64,000 nt of DNA from CAWJJM01 sp963843275 (lineage in GTDB: Bacteria; Acidobacteriota; Thermoanaerobaculia; Multivoradales; JBCCEF01), in the NCBI GenBank assembly GCA_963843275.1, contig CAWJJM010000009.1, forward strand, positions 124,001-188,000, read 5' to 3'. How positions within the stretch are numbered: position 1 is the stretch's first letter; the number at the start of each line of letters is the position of its first letter. Below, in pieces: positions 29,198 to 37,207 of the stretch. Both the position numbers and the translations under genes were made by a program. Below the pieces are notes generated by a model. That model saw nothing but the letters and a program-made list of their open reading frames with translations. It did not search any database and was not told where the DNA came from.

Positions 29198-30022
29198 ATG
29201 CCCGAGCTCCCCGAGGTCGAGGTGCTGCGCCGCAGCCTCGAGCCCGCCCTGGTCGGTGACCGGGTGCGGCGGGTCGAGGTGCGCGCCGCCGCGCTGCGCG
29301 AGCCCCTCGACCGCGCGGCCCTCGGGCGCGCGCTCGAGGGCCGCGGCATCGTGGCGCTGCGCCGCCGGGCCAAGTACCTGCTCGTGGACGTCGAGGGCGG
29401 GCAGACCCTGGTCGTCCACCTGGGGATGAGCGGCCGTCTCACCGTCGTGCCCGCGGACGCCCCGATCGAGGCGCACGAGCACCTGGCCCTGCACCTCGGA
29501 TCCGGTCGGCGGCTGCGCCTGCGAGATCCGCGCCGTTTCGGGCTCGCCTTCAGCGTCCCCACCGGCGGCCTGGCGGCGGACCGGCACTTCGTGCACCTCG
29601 GGGTCGAGCCGCTCGGCGACGCCTTCTCGGGTGCGCACCTGCGGCGTGCGGCGGGCGGCCGGCGGGGACCGGTCAAGCCCTTCCTGATGAACGCCGAGGT
29701 GGTCGTGGGGGTCGGCAACATCTACGCGAGCGAGGCACTTTTCGCCGCCGGGGTGCACCCACGCCGGTCGGTGGCGAGGATCTCCGCGCCGCGCTGGGAG
29801 GGGCTGGCGGCCGCCGTCCGCGCGGTGCTGGCGCGCGCCATCGGCGAGGGGGGCACCACCCTCTCCGACTTCACCGACGGTGCCGGCCGCGCCGGCGCGT
29901 TCCAGGTGTCGCTGGCGGTCTACGACCGCGCCGGGGCGCCCTGTCCCCGCTGCGGCGCCGGCGTCCGCCGCATCGTCCAGGCGGGTCGCAGCACTTTCTA
30001 CTGTCCCCGCTGCCAGACCTGA
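29198..30022 (+). CDS. mutM: formamidopyrimidine-DNA glycosylase
   Basis: 274 residues starting PELPEVEVLRRSL after Met (catalytic Pro2, Glu3). Lys in RRAKYLLVD, HLGMSGRL, VVVGVGNIYASEALF (helix-two-turn-helix), GGTTLSDFTDG and the zinc finger CPRCG...CPRCQ follow. These are the classic MutM features for removing 8-oxoguanine and formamidopyrimidines. It is intact and distinct from the Nei-like gene at 21585. No Shine-Dalgarno sequence is obvious before ATG 29198. Transcribed divergently from the frameshifted gene at 28691. Confidence 0.94.
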   Translation: MPELPEVEVLRRSLEPALVGDRVRRVEVRAAALREPLDRAALGRALEGRGIVALRRRAKYLLVDVEGGQTLVVHLGMSGRLTVVPADAPIEAHEHLALHLGSGRRLRLRDPRRFGLAFSVPTGGLAADRHFVHLGVEPLGDAFSGAHLRRAAGGRRGPVKPFLMNAEVVVGVGNIYASEALFAAGVHPRRSVARISAPRWEGLAAAVRAVLARAIGEGGTTLSDFTDGAGRAGAFQVSLAVYDRAGAPCPRCGAGVRRIVQAGRSTFYCPRCQT

Positions 30023-30026
30023 GGGG

Positions 30027-30055
30027 TTGACAGCCGCCGCCGCGGTGGCGTAAAC
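30027..30055 (+). promoter_or_regulatory. sigma-70-type promoter of the radical-SAM-like gene
   Basis: Perfect -35 TTGACA (30027-30032), 17-bp spacer and GTAAAC as -10 (30050-30055). The expected transcription start is about 1-2 nt before ATG 30064. It begins five bases after the mutM stop codon. Confidence 0.65.
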
Positions 30056-30063
30056 AGGGCGGC

Positions 30064-30990
30064 ATGCCGCTTCCCGCCCCGTTCCCGCTCGTGCCGCTCC
30101 GCGCCTTCGGTCCCTCCGCCCTCGACGCCGACACGGCCTGGCTGCGCGCCGCGGTCGACTGCTTCGAGCCGCGCCTGCGCGAGGTCGAGGCGCGGCCCGC
30201 CGGCGGCGCCGCGGCGTGGACCGAGCTGCCGGGGATCGGCTGCGGCTGGACCTGCCGGTGTGCCGGTGCCGGGCGCCGCGTCGTCGACCTCGACGCCGTG
30301 CTGGCGGAGCCGGCCTCCGCGGAGGCGTCCGCCCGCCTGTCGCGGCGGCTGGCGGGGGCGGCCGCACGCCGCCGGCCGGCCGTGCTCGGCGCGTCGGCCG
30401 ATCCGTGGGGCGACGCGGGCCGTCGCACCGCCACCCGGCGCCTTCTCGAACGGTGCCGGTCCGCCGCGCCGCTCGACCTGGTGCTGGTGACGGCCTCGCC
30501 GCTGGTGCTGTGCGACCTCGACGTCCTGGTGGAGCTCGACCACGTCCACTCGCTCGAGGTCGAGCTGGCGCTGCCGACCGGGGACGCGGCGCTGGCCCGC
30601 CGGTTGGCGCCGTCCGCCCCGGCACCCGGCGAGGTGGTGGCCGCCCTGGCGGAGCTCGCCGCGGAGGGGCTGGCGGTGCGGCTGCGGGTGACGCCGCTGC
30701 TGCCCGGGCTCGGCGCCGGTGCCGCCGTCCTGCGGCCGCTGCTGGCGGCGGCGGCCGCGGCGGGCGCGTCGGACGTGGCGGCGACGCCCCTGCCGCTGCC
30801 GCGCGGCCGCGTGCGCCGCCGGTTCCTCGCCTGGCTGGGTGCGGAACGTCCCGATCTCGTCGCCGGCACCCGCCGCCTCTACCGCCGCGGCGCGCACCTG
30901 CCCGCGGCGGAGCGGCGCGCCCTGCTCGCCGACTTCGACCGCCTCCGCCTGGCGCACGGCTTCCCCCGGCCCCACCCCGGGCGCGGCTGA
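30064..30990 (+). CDS. degenerate SPL/Rv2578c-like radical SAM homologue
   Basis: 308 residues. The order of blocks matches SPL-like radical SAM proteins: a DPY-type block (LGASADPWGDAGRRTATRRL), a TKS-type block (DLVLVTASPLVLCDLDVL), then RRLAPSAPAPGEVVAAL and RLRVTPLLPGL. The cluster motif usually read as RGCEHGCxYC (CxxxCxxC) is here GIGCGWTCRCAG, so CxxxCxC. Upstream and downstream pieces are shortened. The protein may have lost iron-sulfur/SAM chemistry or use a variant site. A strong promoter precedes it. Family assignment rests on pattern recognition and is moderate. Confidence 0.5.
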   Translation: MPLPAPFPLVPLRAFGPSALDADTAWLRAAVDCFEPRLREVEARPAGGAAAWTELPGIGCGWTCRCAGAGRRVVDLDAVLAEPASAEASARLSRRLAGAAARRRPAVLGASADPWGDAGRRTATRRLLERCRSAAPLDLVLVTASPLVLCDLDVLVELDHVHSLEVELALPTGDAALARRLAPSAPAPGEVVAALAELAAEGLAVRLRVTPLLPGLGAGAAVLRPLLAAAAAAGASDVAATPLPLPRGRVRRRFLAWLGAERPDLVAGTRRLYRRGAHLPAAERRALLADFDRLRLAHGFPRPHPGRG

Positions 30991-31033
30991 GCCGGAGCCG
31001 GGTCGGCTCCGCGCCCCGGCGGCGGCGGGGCGG

Positions 31034-32587
31034 TCAGCGGTCTGGCTTCGTCGACCCCACGTAGCCGAGCGCCCGGAGCCGCCGCAGGTCCTCGTCGTCG
31101 AGGGGCGCGGCGTCGCCCGCGCCGGGCGGCCGGTCGGGGCCGTCGCGGTCGCGCCACGCCGCCGCCAGCGCGTGCGCCATCCGCTGCCCCCGGCCGGAGT
31201 CCTCGACGCGCTCGGTGCCCGCTGCCGTCCAGTGCTCCAACCAACGGTCCGGTGGGCGGGTGCCGCCGCCGAGCGGCGGTGCCGCCTCGAAGGCGCTCTG
31301 GAGGCGCGAGAAGATCGCCTCCGGAGGCCGGGGCAGGACGCTGGGGTCGCCGTCGCCCAACGCCAGGACGCGAGCCCGGTAGTAGTCGGGATCGGGCGCC
31401 GCGAACCAGCTCCGCCAGAGCAACTGCCAGTCGCCGTCGAGCAGCGACATGTCGTTGTGGCCGTTGCCCAGGTAGAGCTCGGAGAGGACCGGTCGCGCGC
31501 CCTGGCGGAACAGGTCGGGCGCGGCCCCCGGCGGCGGCGCCGCGCCGACCGCCGCGAGCAGGGTCGAGAACAGCCGGACGGTGCCGGGCCGCGCCGCCGG
31601 CTCGACCGCCAGCCGCCCTCCGAAGCCGCGCGGCAGCTTCACCGCCAGCGGCACCTCGATCAGCGGCCGGCCCAGGTTGCCGCCGTGGCCCGTCTGGCCG
31701 TTCTCGCCGAACTCCTCGCCGTGATCGGCGGTGACCACCACCAGCGCGTCGTCCCAGTGTCCCGAGCTGCGCAGCGCCGCGAGGACCCGCCCGACGATCT
31801 CGTCGGCGTGGCCGGCGTTGAGCTCGTACATCGCGCGGAACACGCGCAGGCGGTCCGGGGGGATCGGCACGTCGGGGTCGTAGTAGGGCTCGAGGTCGCG
31901 CGGCCGCACCTTCGGCGGCAGGTCGGCCGGCGGGTCGTCGAGCCGGCCGAGCAGGGCCTCCCAGCGGACGTAGGGGGCGTGGGGCGGCAGCACGTGCACC
32001 CACACGAAGCGGGGCCGCCCGTCGATCCTGGAGAGGAAGTCGGCCGGTCGCTCCCCCTCGCCGGTGCGCCGGAACTCGGTGAAGCCGCGGCCGTAGCCGA
32101 ACTTCCGGCCCAGCCAGTGGTTGGCGTGGAAGCCGGCGGTGGCCAGCCCGGCGGCCTGCATGCGCTCGGGCAGGGTCGGCAGGCCCTCCGGCAGGCGGGC
32201 CCGCCCCGGGTGGAGGACGCCGTGACTCCACGGTTGCAGGCCGGTGAAGATCGAGGCCATCGACGGCACCGTCCAGCTCGACGGCGCGACGGCGGTGCCG
32301 GCCCAGTCGGCGTCCTCCGCGAAGCGGTGGAGGTTCGGCATCAGGCGCGGCCCGACCGCGTCCGCCCGCAGCGCGTCGACGGTGATCAGCAGCACCGGGC
32401 CGCGGTGGGGCGCGAAGGCCGGGGCCGGCGAACGCGAGCGGCAGGCGGTGCCGCTCGCCAGCAGGGCCGCCCCCAGCAGCGCTGCGAGCGGCGGCGGCGC
32501 GGGGAGGACGCGGCGGCGGGCGCGGCGGCGGACGGCGGCGGGATGTTCGGGGCGCAAGGTCGGTGGGCTTCTCCGCAGGGGCCGCAC
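31034..32587 (-). CDS. sulfatase-fold enzyme (alkaline phosphatase superfamily), Thr at nucleophile site
   Basis: 517 residues with an N-terminal hydrophobic segment ending LLASGTAC, a possible lipoprotein signal. The metal site blocks are VLLITVDALRADAV, VVVTADHGEEFGENG and TGHGGNLGRPL. In ordinary sulfatases the nucleophile lies in C/S-x-P-x-R. Here the aligned piece is SWTVPSMASIFTG, with Thr in that position and no Arg. That favours a phospho-transfer or phosphodiesterase activity over formylglycine-type sulfate hydrolysis. The C-terminus ends LRRLRALGYVGS, common in exported sulfatase-like proteins of this kind. GTG start; none better was found. Confidence 0.78.
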   Translation of the reverse strand: MRPLRRSPPTLRPEHPAAVRRRARRRVLPAPPPLAALLGAALLASGTACRSRSPAPAFAPHRGPVLLITVDALRADAVGPRLMPNLHRFAEDADWAGTAVAPSSWTVPSMASIFTGLQPWSHGVLHPGRARLPEGLPTLPERMQAAGLATAGFHANHWLGRKFGYGRGFTEFRRTGEGERPADFLSRIDGRPRFVWVHVLPPHAPYVRWEALLGRLDDPPADLPPKVRPRDLEPYYDPDVPIPPDRLRVFRAMYELNAGHADEIVGRVLAALRSSGHWDDALVVVTADHGEEFGENGQTGHGGNLGRPLIEVPLAVKLPRGFGGRLAVEPAARPGTVRLFSTLLAAVGAAPPPGAAPDLFRQGARPVLSELYLGNGHNDMSLLDGDWQLLWRSWFAAPDPDYYRARVLALGDGDPSVLPRPPEAIFSRLQSAFEAAPPLGGGTRPPDRWLEHWTAAGTERVEDSGRGQRMAHALAAAWRDRDGPDRPPGAGDAAPLDDEDLRRLRALGYVGSTKPDR

Positions 32588-32615
32588 ACTACCAAGATGG
32601 CGCTGCCGGCGGCGT

Positions 32616-33269
32616 TCAGCGCACGGCGGGGTTGAGCTTCTCGATCACCGCCGCGTAGCCGAGGCTCTCGGGGTCGTTGGCGAGGTAGCCGCTGACCACC
32701 GCCAGGACCCGGAAGCCGCGGTGGAGCTGGAACGACAGGGTGGGATCGCGCACCTCGCCGGCCACCACCTTGGCGACGTACTCCTCGGCGTCGAGCAGGT
32801 TGGCGTAGGCGTGGTAGCCGCGCAGCCGCGCGCCGGCGCGGATCCGCAGCAGTCCGAGGTCGGCCATCAGGCCGTCGCGGGCGTCGTAGATCCGCGATCC
32901 GACGCCCCGGCCCTGCAGGTGCGGGTCGACCATCACCTCGGCGCCGTACAGGGTGTGGCCGGCGGGGTCGTGGTTCGTGAACATCCCGTGGTCGGTGAAG
33001 TCGCGCCAGTTGTGCTCGATGTCGTAGTCGTCCCACAGGACGATCAGGCTCGCCGCCATGCCGGCCAGCCGCTCCTCTCCCGCCGGGTCCCGCGCCACGG
33101 CGGTGAGCTGTCCTTCGGGGAAGACCTCGAGGTGCGAGGCGAGCATCCGCCGGTCGTAGGGCAGGTTGCCCGGGTAGACGCGCTCGCAGAGGGCGATGAT
33201 GTCGTCGAAGTCGCCCGAGCGGGTGGGGCGGACGCTCACCTCCAGCGGGGTCCGGGCCGCCGCGGTCAC
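32616..33269 (-). CDS. GNAT family N-acetyltransferase
   Basis: 217 residues. The GNAT acetyl-CoA site is in EVMVDPHLQGRGVGSRIYDA. VRPTRSGDFDDIIALCERVY and GNLPYDRRMLASH near the N-terminus match the acetyltransferase half of fused GNAT-nitrilase proteins such as B. subtilis YhcX. The GTG at 33267-33269 overlaps the nitrilase stop codon (GTGA), so the pair is one translational unit. The acceptor is unknown; a coupled amine or amide metabolism is inferred from the partner. Confidence 0.85.
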   Translation of the reverse strand: MTAAARTPLEVSVRPTRSGDFDDIIALCERVYPGNLPYDRRMLASHLEVFPEGQLTAVARDPAGEERLAGMAASLIVLWDDYDIEHNWRDFTDHGMFTNHDPAGHTLYGAEVMVDPHLQGRGVGSRIYDARDGLMADLGLLRIRAGARLRGYHAYANLLDAEEYVAKVVAGEVRDPTLSFQLHRGFRVLAVVSGYLANDPESLGYAAVIEKLNPAVR

Positions 33270-34147
33270 AACCGCACCACCTCGCTGTGGGCGATGACCT
33301 CCGCGGTGCGCTGGCTGTCGCGCAGCGGCAGCACGGTCCCCTCGCTGCGGCTCTGCCGGATGAGCTCGAGGTTGAGGTCGCCGATCACCATCGATTCCTG
33401 GTTGGGCACCCCCTCGGCGAGGATGCCGTCGCGCGAGAAGGCGAAGTCGCTGGGGGTGAGGATCGCCGCCTGGCCGTAGTTGAGCGACACCGCCGGGACC
33501 ATCGGCAGCGACCCGACCGTGCAGGACTGCAGCACGTAGAGCTGGTTCTCGATCGCCCGGGCCTGGGCGCAGTAGCGCACCCGCAGGTATCCCTGGCGGT
33601 CGTCGGTGCAGCTCGGCACGACCAGCACCTCGACCCCCTGGCGGGCCGCCGCCCGGGCGATCTCGGGGAACTCGACGTCGTAGCAGATGTTGACCGCCAT
33701 CCGCCCCCACGCCGTCTCGAAGATCCGCAGGTGCTCGCTGGCGGCCACGTCCCAGTCCTCGCTCTCCCAGCGGGTCACGTGGAGCTTGCCCTGGGCGGCG
33801 TGGTCGCCGCCGGGGCCGAAGACGAAGCAGCGGTTGGTCACCCGGCCGTCCTCGATCAGCGGGATGGTGCCGGCGACGATGTGCAGGCCGTGCTCGCGGG
33901 CCAGGCGGGAGAACAGGTCGACGTAGCGGTCCACCCGGCCGGCCAGCCAGCGGATCTGCTCGGTGATCGGCCGGCGGGTGTCGTCGAGGGTGAGCAGCTG
34001 GACGGTGAAGTACTCGGGGAAGACGACGAGCTGGACCGAGTAGTCGGCGGCGGTCCCGACCAGCGAGGCGACCTGGTCCTGGAACCGCTCCCAGCTGTCG
34101 ACGGGTCGAATGAAGTACTGCAGGCTGGCGACGCGGATGCGCTCCAT
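33266..34147 (-). CDS. carbon-nitrogen hydrolase (nitrilase superfamily)
   Basis: 293 residues. The catalytic triad is complete: Glu in VVFPEYFTVQ, Lys in AAQGKLHVTRWE, Cys in VNICYDVEFPE. Such enzymes hydrolyse amides or nitriles in the cytosol. Its best relatives by motif are the nitrilase half of YhcX-type GNAT-nitrilase fusions; here the two domains are separate genes, nitrilase first. No Shine-Dalgarno sequence is clear before ATG 34147. It is divergent from the second sigma gene across 107 bp. Confidence 0.9.
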   Translation of the reverse strand: MERIRVASLQYFIRPVDSWERFQDQVASLVGTAADYSVQLVVFPEYFTVQLLTLDDTRRPITEQIRWLAGRVDRYVDLFSRLAREHGLHIVAGTIPLIEDGRVTNRCFVFGPGGDHAAQGKLHVTRWESEDWDVAASEHLRIFETAWGRMAVNICYDVEFPEIARAAARQGVEVLVVPSCTDDRQGYLRVRYCAQARAIENQLYVLQSCTVGSLPMVPAVSLNYGQAAILTPSDFAFSRDGILAEGVPNQESMVIGDLNLELIRQSRSEGTVLPLRDSQRTAEVIAHSEVVRL

Positions 34148-34254
34148 GGCGAGGCCATCTTCTCAGACGCGACCGGCGCCGCCGACCGCCGGCGGGGGCG
34201 GCGCGGCGGGCGGCGGGTTGCCGTTTCGCCGCCGGCCGTGTCCAAGGGGGTACC

Positions 34255-34899
34255 ATGACCACGTTCCGACAGGCAGCGACATCCGCGGCGGGAGGGATCG
34301 CCATGCCGGCCCCACCGGACGATGACGAGGAGCGCCTGCTCGCCGCGGTGCGCGGCGGACGGGCGGGTGGCCGGGCGGCCGGCGAGGCGCTGGTCGGGGC
34401 CACCTACCGCCGGGTCTACGCGACGCTGTTCCGCCTCGCCGGCGGTGACGCGGACCTGGCCGCCGATCTCACGCAGGAGACGTACCGCAAGGCCTGGGCG
34501 GCGCTCGACGGCTTCGACGGGCGCGCCCGGCTGTCGACCTGGCTCTTCCGCATCGCCTACACCACCTTCCTCAACCACGCGCGGCGGCCGCGCCTGCTGC
34601 CGCTCGCCGAGGCGGACGACGGCGGTGGCGCCACGCCCTCCCGAGGGGCCCCGCTGCCGCCCGACCCGTCGCCGCTGCCCGACGAGGAGCTCGCCGACCG
34701 GCGCGGGCGCGAGGCGTTGCGCCGCGCCGTGCTCGCCCTGCCCGACGAGCTCCGCTTCGCCGTCACCGCCCGCTTCTGGGGCGAGCTCCCGGTGCGGGAG
34801 ATCGCCCGCCAGCAGGGGCTGACCCCGATGGGGGTCCGCAAGCGTCTGCAGCGGGCGTTGGCCCGCCTCGCCGCCACGCTCGAGGAGGATCCGACATGA
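34255..34899 (+). CDS. ECF RNA polymerase sigma factor
   Basis: 214 residues. Region 2 contains RVYATLFRLAGGDADLAADL then TQETYRKAWAALDGFDG and LSTWLFRIAYTTFLNHAR. Region 4 is LPDELRFAVTARFWGELPVR then EIARQQGLTPMGVRKRLQRA. A proline-rich linker joins them. This is a standard group 4 sigma factor. ATG 34255 has AAGGGGG upstream; an in-frame ATG at 34303 with GGAGGG is equally possible and starts nearer the conserved core. The stop codon overlaps the next ATG (ATGA), coupling it to the VWA protein, which probably controls it. Confidence 0.92.
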   Translation: MTTFRQAATSAAGGIAMPAPPDDDEERLLAAVRGGRAGGRAAGEALVGATYRRVYATLFRLAGGDADLAADLTQETYRKAWAALDGFDGRARLSTWLFRIAYTTFLNHARRPRLLPLAEADDGGGATPSRGAPLPPDPSPLPDEELADRRGREALRRAVLALPDELRFAVTARFWGELPVREIARQQGLTPMGVRKRLQRALARLAATLEEDPT

Positions 34900-37163
34900 C
34901 CGCACGTCCCCGTCTCCGCGACATCGAGCGGCGCCTCGCCGCCCCTCCCGTTCCCGAGCCCCCGCCCGACCTCGAAGCGCGCCTGCGCGCGGCGGTCCCC
35001 GAGGATCTCGCGGAGCGGTTGGCGGCGGGCGCCGCGCCCCCCGACCGCCGGCCGGGCGGACGCCGCTGGCTGGCGGCGGCCGCCGTGGTGGTGACGGCCG
35101 CGGGCGCCGGCCTGCTGACCTGGCGGTCGGGGCAGCGGATCGCCGGCCCCGGCGAGTGGGCGGCCGGGCGGGAACGGGCCGCGGCGCCGGCGCCGCGGTC
35201 CGCCGCCGAGCGGCCGCTCGCGACGGCCGCGCCGGAGGCGGCAGCGGACGCCGGCCGAGCCGCCGGGAACGGTGCCGTCGCTGACCTTCCGCCGGCGCCG
35301 GGGCAGGGCACGTCCGCCGTCCGGCGCGCCCCCGCCCCGGCGGCCGCGGCCGCTCCCGCCGCCGCGGCGCAGGCCGCGCCCGCCGAGGAAGCGAGCCCGG
35401 CGTGGGTGGGGACCTCGGTCCCGCTCACCGTCCGCACGCCCGAGGGCCGGACGGCCCGCTCCGCGAAGGTCGCCGCCCCGGCGCCTCCGGCCGCCCCGTC
35501 GGCGGACCGTGGCGAAGCCCGTCGGCAGGAGGTCGGGCTGCCGGACTCGGAGGTCTCCCTGGCGATCCCCGAGAGCCCCGAGCCGCCGTCGCCGGCGATG
35601 CGGAAGCTGGTGCCCGCCCCGCGGCGGCTCCCCGTCCCCGATCCGATGCCCGCAGCGCCGCCGGCCGTGGGCGGCGTCGTGCGCGGCACCACGGGCGGCG
35701 ACGCCGAGCCCAACGACGCCCCCTACGGCGACATGTTCTTCCGCCACTACGGGGTGAACCCGTTCGTCGACACCGAGGAGGACCGGCTCTCCACCTTCGG
35801 GTTGGACGTCGACACCGCCTCCTACACCGTGCTGCGGGGGTACCTGGCCGGCGGCCACCTGCCGCCCCCCGAGGCGGTGCGGGTCGAGGAGGTGGTCAAC
35901 TTCTTCGCCTACGGCGACCCCGCTCCCGAGCGCGGCGCCGACTTCCGCATCACCGCCGAGGGGGCGCCCTCGCCGTTCGCCCCCGGCCCCGACTACCGGC
36001 TGCTGCGCTTCGCGGTGACCGCGCGCCCGGTGCGGCCGGCGGAGCGCAAGCCCGCCCGGTTGACGCTGCTGGTCGACGTCTCCGGCTCGATGGCCCAGGG
36101 CGGTCGGCTGGGCCTGGTCCGCGAGGGGCTGACCATGCTGCTCGGCGAGCTGCGGCCGGACGATCGCGTGGCCCTGGTGGCCTACGACGACACCGCCCGC
36201 GTGGTCGTGCCCCCGACCGCCGACGCCGGCGCGGTGCGGCGGGCGCTGTCGACCCTGGCGCCCGGGGGCTCGACCAACGCCGCGGCGGGTCTCGAGCTCG
36301 CCTACCGGCTGGCCGGGGAGTCGTACCGGCGCGGCGCCGCCAACCGCGTGATCCTGTGCTCGGACGGCGTCGCCAACGTCGGCGACACCGGGGCGGACTC
36401 GATCCTGGCGCGCATCGGCACCGCCGCCGACCGCGGCATCGAGCTGACGGCCGTCGGGGTGGGCCTGGGCAACTTCAACGACGTGCTCCTCGAGCAGCTC
36501 GCCGACCGCGGCGACGGCCGCTACGTCTACGTCGACACCCCGCAGCAGGCGCGCCGCGTCTTCGTCGAGGAGATCACCGGCACGCTGCAGACGGTGGCCG
36601 AGGAGGCGCGGGTCCAGGTGGAGCTCGACCCGCGGGCGGTGACCCGCTGGCGCCTGCTCGGGTACGAGAACCGCGACGTCGCCGACGACCGCTTCCGCGA
36701 CGACCGCCTCGATGCCGGGGAGATCGGCGCCGGACACACGGTGACGGCGCTCTACGAGGTGAAGCTGGCGCCGCGGGTGGCGCGCGGCGCCGAGCTGGCG
36801 CGGCTCCACCTGCGCTGGCGGGATCCGGAGAGCGGCCGCTTCGCCGAGAGCGAGCGCGTGGTCCGGGCCGGCGACCTGGCGCCCTCCTGGCGGCGGGCGA
36901 GCCCGGCGCTGCGCCTCGCCGCGGTGGCGGCCGAGCTCGCCGAGCAGCTCCGCGGCTCGTACTGGGCGCGCGGCACGTCGCTCGACGAGGTCTTCCGGCG
37001 CGCCCAGGAGGTTGCGGCGGAGCATCCCGGCGACGTCGACGTCGCCGAGCTCGCCGCCCTGGCGGGGAAGGCGGCGCGGCTGGCGGGGGCGGCGGGGGTG
37101 GCGGCGCCGGCCCCGCCGCCCGAGCCGGAGCCGGCGGGGGTGCCGGAGCCCGAGAAGCAGTAG
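34896..37163 (+). CDS. membrane-anchored VWA protein (YfbK-like), putative anti-sigma fusion
   Basis: 755 residues. A cytosolic N-terminal 55-60 residues (DIERRLAAPPVPEPPPDLEA) looks like the start of anti-sigma proteins. One membrane helix follows at about 60-78 (LAAAAVVVTAAGAGLLTW), then about 200 residues of Ala/Pro-rich linker. YfbK-type domains come next: a DVDTASYTVLRGYL block and a VWA domain with MIDAS LLVDVSGSMAQGG, and a DUF3520-like C-terminus (ITGTLQTVAEEARVQVELDP). The VWA part should lie in the periplasm and bind a metal-dependent ligand. Translation is coupled to the sigma gene by ATGA. The anti-sigma role is inferred. Confidence 0.82.
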   Translation: MTARPRLRDIERRLAAPPVPEPPPDLEARLRAAVPEDLAERLAAGAAPPDRRPGGRRWLAAAAVVVTAAGAGLLTWRSGQRIAGPGEWAAGRERAAAPAPRSAAERPLATAAPEAAADAGRAAGNGAVADLPPAPGQGTSAVRRAPAPAAAAAPAAAAQAAPAEEASPAWVGTSVPLTVRTPEGRTARSAKVAAPAPPAAPSADRGEARRQEVGLPDSEVSLAIPESPEPPSPAMRKLVPAPRRLPVPDPMPAAPPAVGGVVRGTTGGDAEPNDAPYGDMFFRHYGVNPFVDTEEDRLSTFGLDVDTASYTVLRGYLAGGHLPPPEAVRVEEVVNFFAYGDPAPERGADFRITAEGAPSPFAPGPDYRLLRFAVTARPVRPAERKPARLTLLVDVSGSMAQGGRLGLVREGLTMLLGELRPDDRVALVAYDDTARVVVPPTADAGAVRRALSTLAPGGSTNAAAGLELAYRLAGESYRRGAANRVILCSDGVANVGDTGADSILARIGTAADRGIELTAVGVGLGNFNDVLLEQLADRGDGRYVYVDTPQQARRVFVEEITGTLQTVAEEARVQVELDPRAVTRWRLLGYENRDVADDRFRDDRLDAGEIGAGHTVTALYEVKLAPRVARGAELARLHLRWRDPESGRFAESERVVRAGDLAPSWRRASPALRLAAVAAELAEQLRGSYWARGTSLDEVFRRAQEVAAEHPGDVDVAELAALAGKAARLAGAAGVAAPAPPPEPEPAGVPEPEKQ

Positions 37164-37207
37164 AGCGGCGGGGAGCAGGTCCCGGGGAGAGGACGGCGGG
37201 CGCGGTC

